NCBI GenBank assembly: GCA_027704905.1
Contig: CM051019.1
Location: forward strand, 746,405 to 810,404
From: Muraenolepis orangiensis
Lineage: Eukaryota; Chordata; Actinopteri; Gadiformes; Muraenolepididae
Reading direction: 5' to 3'
Length of the DNA stretch: 64,000 nucleotides
In this document: one piece after another, positions 1 through 12,569 of the stretch
Numbering within the stretch: the first letter of the stretch is position 1
How the letters are laid out: each line of letters begins with the position of its first letter
Notes under the pieces: model-generated
What the model saw: the letters and a program-made list of their open reading frames with translations, nothing else
What the model was told of the DNA's origin: nothing
Database searches by the model: none
Translations under genes and position numbers: made by a program

Positions 1-39
1 TAAAGAACAATGAAGAAGTATCCGAAGTACGTACAGATT

Positions 40-310
40 TAAGATGTTTATATTTGCCATGTGTAACCCATTCCCCCCAGTTCAACAACAACGCTATACT
101 ATGCTATACTAAACTATGCAATACTATACTATACAATACTATACTATATGTATTTATTACTTTATACTATAAACAACACTGTGTACTACCTACTATATAC
201 TATACTATATATACAACACTATACTATAACAATGCTATGGACAAAAAAATCAATCAAGTGAGTGATGGATGATAACAGTATAACTGGCAGTAGGGCAGCA
301 GCATCATGCT
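40..310 (+). repeat. Interspersed repeat with TATAC-rich core (copy 1)
   Basis: A head resembling 'aagatgtttatatttgcca' is followed by an irregular ctatactata core. The tail reads 'gatggatgataacagta' and then a 'cagcagcatcat' motif. The same head and tail flank a much longer core at 51755-52450, so this looks like a dispersed non-autonomous element with a simple-sequence interior. No coding capacity is apparent. The family is not recognised. Confidence 0.5.
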
Positions 311-344
311 GAAGGGGGAGGAGGTGGAAGATTCACATACAACA

Positions 345-435
345 TTCAACATTTAAGATGTTTTTATTTGTCATATGCAACCAGTACAACCGAATGGTTA
401 CTCCCCATTCCCTCCCGCAGGATGAAGTTCTAGAA
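345..435 (+). repeat. Head fragment of the same interspersed repeat
   Basis: This repeats the head of the element at 40-310 ('aagatgtttttatttgtca', then 'ccccattccctcc'). Related copies lie at 51755-51835 (same orientation) and at 10745-10815, 23435-23515 and 35410-35490 (opposite orientation). Those read 'gggagtgagcattccattg' followed by 'aataaaaacatcttga'. Confidence 0.5.
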
Positions 436-614
436 ACAAAATACTATAAGAATACTACACAATGAAAAACAACAGAGAGTGTTCAAATACCTGCACCCCA
501 GTCCAGGTTTTTCCTATGTAAGGTGTGCTCGTTCTGGGCGGTCTGGTCTTTAGGTCGACTGGAATAGGAAAAGGAGGTGAGGGATTAGAGGAAGGAGGCT
601 ACACGGCAGTGACC

Positions 615-1008
615 CTATAGCTCAGGAGGTAGAGAGGTCACCCTAACCCTAACTGCTCCTGACCTGATGGCTGTCTCCTTGATGGCTGACTCCTTGATGG
701 CTGACTCCGCCGTCGGTGGATGAATGTGTGTGTGAATGGGTGAATGTGTGTGTGAATGTGTGAATGTGTGTGTGAATGGGTGAATGTGTGTGTGAATGGG
801 ATGAATGTGTGTGTGAATGGTGAATGGGTGAATGTGTGTGTGAATGGGTGAATGTGTGTGTGAATGGGTGAATGTGTGTGTGAATGGGTGAATGTGTGTG
901 TGAATGGGTGAATGTGTGTGTGAATGGGTGAATGTGTGTGTGAATGGGTGAATGTGATGCTTGACTTGTAAAGCACTGTGTTAAAAAGCATCCATTACCA
1001 TTGCGCGC

Positions 1009-1056
<48 letters not shown>

Positions 1057-1140
1057 ACACACACACACACACAGTCACAGTCACGCAATGTGAAGTGCTT
1101 TGGGTCTTGAAAAGCGCTATATAAATGCAATGAATAATTA
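615..1140 (+). mobile_element. tRNA-derived SINE with expanded internal minisatellite
   Basis: It begins with a tRNA-like 'tatagctcaggaggtagag' A-box region. It continues with the diagnostic body seen in the other copies ('ctgactccgccgtcggtgg', 'taaagcactgtgtt', 'aaaagcatccattaccatt'). The B-box part is lost here. The internal 'gtgaatgggtgaatgtgtgt' motif is expanded to about 240 bp (720-955), and a (CA)n tract with an array of 'gcgctatataaatg' follows. The intact form is at 2190-2450. Confidence 0.6.
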
Positions 1141-1674
1141 TTATTATTAAAAGGATTAAATCCAAGTATCTTAAGGTAATGTAATGTCGTGTAAAGACAG
1201 ACGAGAGACACAAAGGGCTGCACAGAAGCAGCTCGGTTCAAAGTAAGATACAGAACAAAATAGGTGGACACAATACAATATGTGGTACAACTCTTTAACT
1301 ATAGGTCAGTTTTTATTATCTGCATCCAATGTCCATCTCAGACACAATCTATCCCACACTTCAATTTCTTCAATTTTTGAATTATTTTTGTGAATCCAAA
1401 AAAAATGAAAAAGGAAATGGAAAAGAAAAAACCTGAAGAATTCCCTGAATCGCTGCTCTGAGTCGCCGGTTCAATTCAGTGCCTCTGAGTGGGTCGATTG
1501 TCGTCAATGCCAAATCAATCCTCTGATTGGAAAGCGAAAGAGCAAAGCACTTTCAGTTGAAGCTCTCTATTGAAAGCCATATACTGTGTTTAAAAGGAAG
1601 GGGGCGTGAGACACTATCCTCTCCAAACACGGCCTCCGGAATTCTTCTCATCTGGTAAGGAGTAGGGAGAGGTA

Positions 1675-1860
1675 CGAGCGGACATTACAAGTACCTAGTT
1701 ATGCCTTTCGGCGTAACCATCGTCCCCGCAGATCTCCAGGGGTTAGGTGATGTCCTCCACTCGGACCTGCTCAATGTTAATGTTAATGTTAATGTAATTA
1801 AGTAATTAAGTATTAAGTGTTTTCTTGTACTTGGATGACATACTCAATCTTTCCACGTCT
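1675..1860 (+). mobile_element. Degenerate Ty3/Gypsy-type reverse transcriptase relic
   Basis: Two separated reading-frame pieces match the retrotransposon RT core. The first is a 'HYKYLVMPFG' block at about 1683-1712. The second is a 'YLDDIL' catalytic block at about 1828-1845. Between them the sequence is shortened and interrupted by taatgt/aattaag simple repeats, so the element is dead. No LTRs, gag or integrase were found nearby. The assignment rests on these two motifs only. Confidence 0.55.
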
Positions 1861-2084
1861 TAACGGGAACATGTGTGTTGCATGTGCGTGAAGGCTTCCA
1901 GCGATTGGATATAAATAAAGTATTTTGAATTTCATTGAATTTAAGTTCTCCAGAGGCTTCTCGGTTAGAGAACCAGCAATCACTTGTGAAGGCTGCGAAA
2001 CATGTGAGTCTCGCAGCCTCGGAACTAACTTACTACTTACTAACTTAGTGTCCTTCCACGAGATTTGTCGTCACAGCTGGTAAC

Positions 2085-2145
2085 ATAACGTTACATTACA
2101 TTACACTACATTACACTACATTACATTACATTACATTACATTACT
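2085..2145. repeat. (TTACA)n simple repeat
   Basis: A run of 'ttacattaca' pentamers lies directly upstream of the SINE at 2190. Confidence 0.7.
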
Positions 2146-2189
2146 TTAGCAATTAAAATAGTGTGTTTCATCAAAGGTAGGTAAGAGAA

Positions 2190-2450
2190 CAACTGGGTGG
2201 CAGTATAGCTCAGGAGGTAGAGCGGTCGCCTCACCACCGGAAGGTTGCTGGTTCGATCCCCGCCGCCTCCTCCTAGCAAAACTGCCGAGGTGTCCCTGAG
2301 CAAGACCCCGTAACCTGCTGGCTGTCTCCTTGATGGCTGACTCCACCGTCGGTGGTTGAGTGTGTGTGTATGACTGGGTGAATGTGAGGCGTGACTTGTG
2401 AAGCGCTTTGGATAAAAGCGGTATGTAAAAGCATCCATTACCATTAACTC
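2190..2450 (+). mobile_element. tRNA-derived SINE, best-preserved copy
   Basis: The tRNA-like head has an A-box-like 'tagctcaggaggtagagcgg' and a B-box 'ggttcgatcccc'. The body includes 'tgtccctgagcaagacccc', 'ctgactccaccgtcggtgg' and 'gtgaagcgctttggataaa', and the 3' end is 'aaaagcatccattaccatta'. Other copies are at 615-1140, 11465-11690, 41480-41715 (reverse), 54860-55130 (reverse) and a 3' piece at 21085-21150. It lacks a tRNA cloverleaf downstream of the B box, so it is not a functional tRNA gene. Confidence 0.75.
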
Positions 2451-3632
2451 GTCACGTGAAATGTACATTTCATTCCTAAGTCTCCAAGAACTGAGCCAGC
2501 GCACAGGTAAAAGTACAATACGTTATTCCATATCCAGACAGATTTGACCTGGACGCCAGTGGCATCCAGGTCAAGCCGGTGGCGTCCAGGTCAAGCCGGT
2601 GGCGTCTATAGGTGTTGATGTTGTTTCTGTGTTGGCTGAGTTCAGCCCCTCACTGCTTTGTTTCACAGCAGAGTGCGCTGCCATTACATAAAGGGAAGAC
2701 ACTCGCATTATCATGGGCGCACTAACAGAAACACTGGCCGGATCCTTCCTCCTAGTAGTAGATTGTGTGTATTGTACTTTTACCTGAGCACTGGCTCAGG
2801 TTTTGGAGACTTAAAAGACCTAAGACTTAAGACTTAATTTTGACTTCTGGTGACGAGTTGTTCTCCTTGTTGAAACACACTATTGTAAGTCGCTAAATGC
2901 TGAATGACTGTAATAACACACTTCACTACTTGACTGTGCGTGTGTGCGTGCGTGCGTGCGTGTGTGTGTGTGTGTGTGTGTGTGTCTGTGTGTGTGTCTG
3001 TCTGTCTGTCTGTCTATTTGTTTGTGTCTGCGTGCATGTGCCTGTGTTTGTACATTCATCTTTTTGCACACACGTATGTATGGTAGTATGTATATATGTA
3101 TGTACCGTATGTCCTGAATGTATGTACTGAATATATGTATGTCTATCCTTTGTTTGGCATGTTTATTTGCCTTTGTTTAACCTGAATTCAACCAACTCAC
3201 AGATTCACGTTGCCATAAACACTCACTCAGGGCGGAGTTAGAGAAATAAAACAGGCAGTTTTCAGTTTCATGCATTTTCTCCAATAGCACTTGACGACTA
3301 AATAGAGCCTTGGGAATGATAAGAGAAACCAATCAAAAGGCAAAGTAGCTTCAAATCAAACACCATCAAGTGTCTCACTCAATCAAAAATTAACCCTTTA
3401 CGACTCAACGGATCACTATGAAATAGCGATTGATGTGTGTCTATAACCATAATTACCAATGTTATAAATGGCGCCAAGGTGAATTCAGTCAAGTGTCAAA
3501 CGAGAGCAAAAGCCACTACAGAGTATTTTATGCTATCTCTTTTCTATGGGCACGAGCTTCAATAGACTGTGTCTTTCATCCACTAGTAATTGTCTTTATG
3601 CATGTTTGTATGGCATGTGCATGTGTGCGTGC

Positions 3633-3672
<40 letters not shown>

Positions 3673-3754
3673 GTTTGAAAAACAAATGAATGTCAAAATG
3701 TTTGAGAGCATATTCAACGATTCAACGATGCAATGTGGTACACTCAAATGGAGG

Positions 3755-3928
<174 letters not shown>

Positions 3929-4339
3929 GGGTTCCCCTCTCAGTGACCCGCTGGTGGCCAACCGCACGGAAGTCAAGTTCCTTCCTACCTGTTGCAGAGC
4001 CATCCTCCACAAACACAGGCACTTACACTGATGGAGGCTACACGCACACACACACGTGCACACGCACACACGCACACACCAGCTGTTATCGTGACAGTGT
4101 TGGAGTTATAGGCCTGTGTGTGCCAGGATGTGCGACAAGCTTCCCACAGTTATTTATCGCCAGAGGGAGGAATGCTGTGGGTGTCTAGCCCCCCCCCCCC
4201 CAACCCCCACCGCCCCCCCCCACACCACACACACACACACACACACTGCGTTGTTCAGCGCACACACGTGGAATTCCAAGACCCTGCGATAACCCGGACC
4301 AATACATCGACAGACACGTGTTCGTCAATAGATAGATAG

Positions 4340-5569
<1,230 letters not shown>

Positions 5570-5570
<1 letters not shown>

Positions 5571-5705
5571 ATCGATGACGTCGGCCCACATAAAGAGCCT
5601 TTCCGGTGGTACCGGAAGCTACGACACACGACTTTCAGCCTGCTGCAGCGTTTCCCAAAACATCTCGACTGACCTTCCTCTTCCAGTTCTAAGCCAACAC
5701 TAAAC
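5570..5705 (+). promoter_or_regulatory. atp5mj: atp5mj promoter and non-coding exon 1
   Basis: A CRE-like 'tgacgtcgg' (5577) and two ETS-type sites, 'ttccgg' (5601) and 'accggaag' (5611), lie in a short GC-richer block. This is typical of housekeeping mitochondrial genes. The pyrimidine-rich stretch around 5630-5690 is taken as 5'UTR. Exon 1 most likely ends at 5705 (aaac|gtatgt). The start site is inferred and not mapped. Confidence 0.5.
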
Positions 5706-6507
5706 GTATGTATATGTTTTCGGTAAAGCGTTATTTAAGTGAAGCACATGGCGGTGAAAGTACACCGGGATACAAACGAGAATTAAACGACATAAGCTTG
5801 TGTTGTGGTTTTCCGTAGCGCAGGAAGGACACCTGGGTGCTGCTTAGCTAGTAGAGGTTAGCCGAGGCTAGGCTACTGGTAGGGTACAAACTGTGCTGCG
5901 CTGTGTGCAATGTGTCAATGAGGTCATCTTCTGTGCCTTTCCTTATACAGTCGGGTCAAAATTGTGAAAATAAATGACAAATGGTCGTTAATGTCACCGC
6001 CTTGCATTACTGTGCCCAGCCCACTGGGCTCCTAGTGGTGGTGGACGGGTCCTGTCCGCGTCAGGTCTTCTCTTTCCAGATTGTTCTTGCAGACTGAAAT
6101 GTAGTCCTGGCTAATTGCATGGGTTTTAGTTGACATACGAGTAATCCCTAGCTAAATCCCCATTGAAAGGCTACTTTAATGTCACTTAATCCAGATTAAA
6201 CGCTACGTTACATCATCCACAATTAAGGTGGAACAAAGTCAGACGATTTGTATACGCACAACTCTTCACTTACTAACAGTCCGCTAAATCAATGGTACTA
6301 ATTGCTTAAATGGAGTCTGACGCTAGTTGCAATACTGGCACCTGGTTATTGGAAGGTCACAACCCAATGACCAAAAGTCAATTTAGGACCAGTTTGCACA
6401 TATTTGATCTAATGTTGGCCTGTCACTCAGAACAATGTATGTTGCATTAAGTTAGTCTTTTAGCAGACACTCTTTTGAGTACTAATGTGATGTTGCACTC
6501 ACTACAG

Positions 6508-7425
6508 ATGGCAGGTGGTGTCCTCTCAAGCTGGTGGGTCAAGATGAGCCCATACTATGCTAAGGCCTACCAAGAGATATGGGTAGGAATAGGGATCATG
6601 ACCTACCTCAACTACAAAATCTCTTATGGCGGTGAGTTCCAAAATGTCTTTTTTTAAAAATCTTTAATAGTCTGTGTGAAACCCCCCCCCCTCCGTTATT
6701 TATAATATTAAAGTGTAAACTAGGGATGTGTGTGACTAGTCATTGCTGAGATTGGTAGTCGGAGCCAGAAAATGTACGCTAAATCAGGGAAGCACACTAT
6801 TGATCAATTTCAGATGATACTTTAAATGGGCCTAAGCATCTTCTGACTAATTTAATGATCTGCTTCACAATTCTCAACTGTGCTCTGCACCCCAGACAGT
6901 AACTGCATGTTGCAAAATATTTTTTGTTGTATATTGTTTGGCTTGTTTGTAATGTGCCCAGTTTTCACCTTTTTTCTAGGCTTATTATTTAAAACAAAAT
7001 GTTAACGAGTGGACTAGCAGTTTACAAACCTCTGGTTAACAGTCAAGGAAAGAGCGCATATTCGGCAGCAAAATCCCTAGTGTAAACGCATCCTAGATCA
7101 AAGGAATGGCAAAGCGGCACGAATGAGAACTAGTAAAGTTACATGTAAATAGGAAATGTTAAAACAAGGATGTGATTTTGTCCTAATGAATGCATCTTCT
7201 TGTTGCAGGTAGTAAGGCTGTCAAGGCCAGTGAGTGAACTGTTTATCATCCATATTACACATCCTGATGTTCCCATTTCAACTGTATTAAAAGTCAATTT
7301 GATTGTGATTAGTGTTAAATGTATTTAATATTAACAATGATTTATTTTATAGTTTACACATCATTTGCTTCATGTGAACGGACACCAGTTTGATTTGTTC
7401 AATCTTTACAGAGCCTGCACACTAA
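6508..7425 (+). CDS. atp5mj: ATP synthase membrane subunit 6.8PL (MP68), 52 aa, three coding exons
   Basis: Coding exons are 6508-6631, 7209-7229 and 7412-7425. The first ATG immediately follows a consensus acceptor (actacag|ATG). Phases join cleanly (1 then 1) and give 52 residues ending KAKPAH. The family signature is clear: a 'PYYAKAYQEIW' segment followed by a single hydrophobic helix (VGIGIMTYLNYKI) and a short basic tail with 'SKAVKA'. The mammalian protein is close to 60 residues, so the length fits. MP68 is a small proteolipid in the inner-membrane part of mitochondrial F1Fo ATP synthase, linked to dimer and oligomer stability. Reading through the donor at 7230 would instead end the protein with SE at 7237. 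The spliced version fits the family C-terminus better. The gene is convergent with lats1. Confidence 0.9.
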
Positions 7426-7518
7426 GGCTTTCCAAGATGAGCAACCCTCTACCCCTCTGGCTGTGAAGACTTCCCCCCCCCCAAACTACTCAATTCCTCA
7501 TTATGTTTATATTGGACA

Positions 7519-7524
7519 AATAAA
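7519..7524 (+). terminator. atp5mj: atp5mj polyadenylation signal AATAAA
   Basis: A canonical AATAAA about 95 bp after the stop codon. A pyrimidine- and T-rich stretch follows (tcctctcttctagttattg). Confidence 0.75.
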
Positions 7525-7529
7525 GATGA

Positions 7530-8300
7530 CCACATGGATTTCCTCTCTTCTAGTTATTGTATATACCAACAATATGCCGAAGAAGTATTAAGTGAGTTCT
7601 GAGTAGATGAGGTCCAATAGGAATTTGCACATGAGTCACCCGGTCAGTCAAACATGGTGGTGCTGGATAACTGCACAAAGTAGCGATACTGTGGGACATT
7701 ATGTAACATTTGATGCTAAATTGTATAGTTACCAAAACGTTTGGTAGATGGTGTGCACTCAAGCCTGTTGTGCTATTGGTATGAAAGATCCTAACTACAT
7801 TTTACTGGTCACAATAGCAAACTCTTTAATCCACTTGATCTTGTTTGCACAGCTTTTTAGATTTAGTTTTTAATGATTCTTATTCATCACTCCTACCCCA
7901 GAGCACATCGGTCCACACATTACAAACCAGTGCAGTGGCCATTATACTGTAGCAGAGATCCTTCTGAAGTACAAAAAAAACTAGAGGCCATACGTCACAA
8001 GCGTGTGAGAGCTAAGTCCTTAATTAACGAGACGACCTCTCCTAACCCCACATCTATACTTATCTCACGCCTTTAATATTGCTAGACACGCATCTCGACA
8101 AGTGGCTAAAAGAAAACAATAATCCAAACTACAACCTACAGTGTTTAGAGGCTCGGTTCTGAATGTTGTGTGAAAAGAGTGCTTTTGTTGGAAAAACCAG
8201 ATCAGCCTGATATCCTACTAGTACACAATATGAAGTAGAATCAAAATATTAACATCAAATAAGTGTATTTTGTTCCTAAATTGAGAGACTGGTGCAGCGT
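7530..8300. other. Convergent intergenic gap, no gene seen
   Basis: This lies between the 3' ends of atp5mj (+) and lats1 (-). Only short, low-quality open frames are present and no recognisable repeat was found. The stretch from about 8300 to 8953 is likely lats1 3'UTR. Its poly(A) site could not be fixed. Confidence 0.5.
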
Positions 8301-8953
8301 GATGCTGAAGAGGGCCTGCCCTACAAAAGGGGAAAAATAAGTATACACAAAAGAGAAAAATCTATTTACATGAACTGTATACAACATTATTTATAAATAA
8401 AAAAATGTTTTAGGTATAAATTAGAAATAAAAAATAAAACAACTTTGTAAACCTAAAGTCCCCCACCCCCCTTCTCCTCCAGGGTATTTGGTCGACGACA
8501 GTAAGAGATGCAAAGGCCATAGAGAATTAAAGTGTTACTTATCCCTGAAAAGATTCTACCAGTCCTAGCGCTACATCCCCCTATTGCAACAGTCTTGAAA
8601 TATAAATAAAAAAGAAAAGAACATCTTCAGATAACAGCACGTCACAAAACCCAACTAGATTCACCCATACAGCAGCTCTCAAAAACAAAGGCATCGCCGG
8701 GTACCGTTTCTTAAATAAGTTAAGGCTTGGGGTGGGCAACACGTTGCTTATAAAGGGCATTTTCTGTGTTTACTTCAACATTTTGTACACACACTTGTTC
8801 TTAAAATTCTAAATAAGTTGGTTTGAATGTAGTATTCCTATACCCCATGTTTTTAATGCTGTATTGAAAGCACCACCCCTCCATATTCTCTCTCCCACAT
8901 CACTGACCCCTACATGGGTCCTCAAAACACAGCTCAGAGCGAGAGAGCGAGAG

Positions 8954-11900
8954 CTAAACGTACACTAGACCCGGACCACCTCCTCCTCCTCCTTCCTGCT
9001 CTCCTTCCCCCAGGGGTGCCTCCTCCCCGTCTGCGTCGGAGTTCTCCTCGTAGTCCTCGCCCTCGCCCTCCAACCCCTGGCCGTCGATGGGCTTGGGGCA
9101 GCTGTACGGGTGACCGTTGTCGTCGAAGAAGCGGCGGAAGGTGAACTCGTAGAAGGCGTGCTCCGGGTGCTTGCCGTTGCGGAACCAGCCGGCGAGCGTG
9201 TCGTCGTTGTGGTCTCCGTCGCCGCCGCCGCCGTCACCCTCCTCGCTCCACAGCTTGTCCGGGTCCACGGGGTCGAAGTTGGACGTGTCCGTGCAGTGGG
9301 CGATGGTGGGCACGTAGGGCGCCCGCTGCTGACGCAGGTCACTGCTGAAGTCCACCGTGGCCAGGAAGGAGTGGCCCTTGATCTGGTCAGCGCCGTCCTT
9401 GCCCAGGCGGTCCTCGGGGCCGCGGCACAGCTGGACGATGAGGTCCGACGCCTCGGCGCTCAGCTTGGCCTGGGCGGGGATGTGCAGCGCACTCTGCCAG
9501 TTGATGACCTGGGCAGACCGGGGCGGGTCACCAGAACGATGGCGCATAGAGCAAAGAGCATGATAGAGCATAGAGCATGGTGGAGCATAGAGCATGATGG
9601 AGCATAGAGCACAGAGCATGATGGAGCATAGAGCATGTTGGAGCATAGAGCACAGAGCATGATGAGCATAGAGCATAGAGCATGATGGAGCATAGAGCAC
9701 AGAGCATGATGGAGCATAGAGCACAGAGCATGATGGAGCATAGATCATGATGAGCAAAGAGCATGATGGAGCATAGAGCATGAAACTTTGCACAATGTAC
9801 CACCTTTTTCGGTGAATTATAACGATTGCGTTCAAAGCCGGGTTTTCTTTTTCCTCATTGAAACTTTAAGTGGGTCGTAAGGTGTCAATGAGAGCAACAC
9901 TCTGCGCTCTTACAGCACTGCACGGAACCACGTAGTGCTGTCCATCACCAAGTACTAGATCAGACACAGACAACACAAAACAACACCAAAACAGAGTCGC
10001 ACGCCGGGGCCAGGAGTGGATCCGAAAACCACTACCAACGTCTTTCAAGTGAAAACACGTTTTAACCAATTGAAGGGTTATAATAATAATAATAACATGA
10101 TTAGTGGATTAAAAATATAATTTTGTTGTCGTCTCAGATTCAAGCCATTGTCTGCTAGGTTGTAGGAAGTACAGCATTGTAGCGCTGCTTTGTAATGTAT
10201 ACATTGTATGGCGATGTTTCTTGTTTACCGACAATGACTTAATTTCCACGCATGCGCAGTTTTACGGTTGGCAAAAGATTGTGTGTTATTGGTTCTTTTA
10301 CATAGAAAGTACGGGGTGCTCGACTGCTACACGCGATTTCCTAGACTCGGAATACGTAAAAACTCACAATCAAGTCCCTAGTTCTAGATATTCTAACGTA
10401 TGATAACGGTTCGGACCTCAATCCCAGACCGTACCCGGCCAAATAACCCCACTCTTTGGCCAGATTTGAGCTTCCTAATATTTACACCAGTTTTTCCTTA
10501 GTGGTCACATTGAACCGCTATTTAACCGTTATTTCATGCTAAATGCATTTTATTATGAGTTTTCAAACGGTTTTAATTCCAATAACTGAAATAATTCTTA
10601 CTTAAACATTGAATAAAGCAAACTGTCATCAAAAGTTTATAAACTAAACATAATAGTTACCCAATACTGACCTGACAGGAACTTTGTTATTTTTTTTATT
10701 GTGTATAATATCTTTATAGAAGGCCTATTGTGTTTTAGAAAATCCCTACTGCGGGAGGGAATGAGGGGTAAGCATTCCATTGTACTTGTTGCACATGGAC
10801 AATAAACATCTTGATCTGTGTATGCCGCATATCTTATATCTTATCTTATATCGGTGTATACCGCAGACTGACCCGAAGGCTCCCAGTTCAGTCTACGAAT
10901 TGCCTCTCGCTTTGGTTCTCATCCTGGAATCCTCAGGAAACGTATACTTAGAACCCTTTTGAAACCGATTTGTGAATAACTATTATTATATATAAATTAT
11001 AACACAAGAACTTGCCGGCATTATGCCTAAAAAAACAATGATTACTTTCCCTTACAATCGCATGTAAAGTTCAGGTCATGAGTCACTTTTTGCCACACAA
11101 CACATGTGACTTTGGCTGTGAAGTCATGAGAAACATCGCTATTGTATTGTATTGTGTAATATTTATATAACCGTGTCCCGTGATGGATGCCAATTATGAG
11201 AGGAATTCAGAGGAGTGTTTGTGTGTACTCAAGTATCACAGTCATATGAGGGGCTGAATAGGGCTGTGTCTGCATACCTTCAGCTGGGTTTCCAGGGGTG
11301 TGGTTGCCAAGAATGGAGGCTGGCCCACAACCATTTCATAGAGTATGACACCAACACTCCACCAGTCACACAGCTGGGTGTATCCTGAAGGACAGGAAGA
11401 AAACAACAACAAAATACAGTTACACAAGCACAACTGATTCTCTCTCTCCATCGACAACTGTACCTCATGCGGCAGTATAGCTCAGACAACCAAAAGGTTG
11501 TTTTGGTCGATCCCCTCCTAGCAAAAACTGTCCGTGAGCAAGACACCCTAACCGCTCCTATGCATGGCTGACTGACTCCGCCGTCGGTGGGTGAATGTGT
11601 GTATGAATGGGTGAATGTGAGGCATGACTTCGCTAAAGTGCTAAAGCGCTTTGGAGAAAAGCGCTATGTAAAAGCATCCATTACCGTTACCTGTGCGAAG
11701 CAGCACCTCGGGGGCAATGTAGTTGGGCGTCCCCACCAGCGAGTGGGCCAGACAGCGCTGGTGCTGCCGGGCCTTCCGGCGCTCCAGCGGCTTGAGGCGG
11801 TCGGAGCAGCGACAGTTGGCCGGGTCCTCCCAGTCCTTGCTGAAGTCCATGCTGTCCTGTCGGACGTGGTCGCCTGAAGACGAGAGGACGAGACACAAGC

Positions 11901-12537
11901 GTTCCCAAGCATTGTGTTAGAAGAGGCAGCACTATGGGATTCTTTTCTTTTCTCTTTTTTGTTTCGTTCAATGCCCGTATGGTGCAAAAAGAACCATAGA
12001 CTGTAATGATATTCGGATATATTTTGCTGTCATTTTGCCTTTTTAGGATTTTTTTGGGGGCTATCGTTAGTTTATTGGGCGGCAGGATAGCTCAGTCTGT
12101 TGGGGCTTGGCTCGTGAACCGGAAGGTTGCCGGTTCAAGTCCCCTTAAGCAAGGCACCAGTCCCCCTGAACACTGCTCCCCCGGTGCTGTATAAACACAA
12201 TAGCTGCCCACTGCTCCTAATACAAGAATGGGTTAAAATGCAGAGTAACAAATTTCATTGTTCATTACATGTAATGTGACCAATAAAAAGGATTTCATCC
12301 TCCAGATTAAGATTGAAATGGGGCTGGGATAATCCTGACACATAAAATAATGTTCATTCGAAAATACACTTGTCTGGCTTGTCCAGCAATACTTGGTTTA
12401 CCACCCCCCCCCCGCCCCAAAAACAACAATTCACAAAGTAAACCCTTACCACTCTGGTAGTACTTTGAGTCGTGGGTCCAGCGGAAGCCGGTGCACAGGC
12501 CGAAGTCGGTGAGCTTGATGTGTCCGTCGCGGTCGAT

Positions 12538-12569
<32 letters not shown>

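Noticed and set aside
2200..2275. Possible tRNA gene
   Set aside because: A- and B-box-like sequences are present but the acceptor stem and 3' half are not. The sequence continues into a SINE body shared by several copies.
7230..7237. atp5mj ending in SE by read-through of exon 3
   Set aside because: A strong GTGAGT donor lies there, and splicing to 7412 gives a C-terminus closer to the family.
9110..9607. 165-codon plus-strand frame
   Set aside because: Antisense of the lats1 C-terminal exon.
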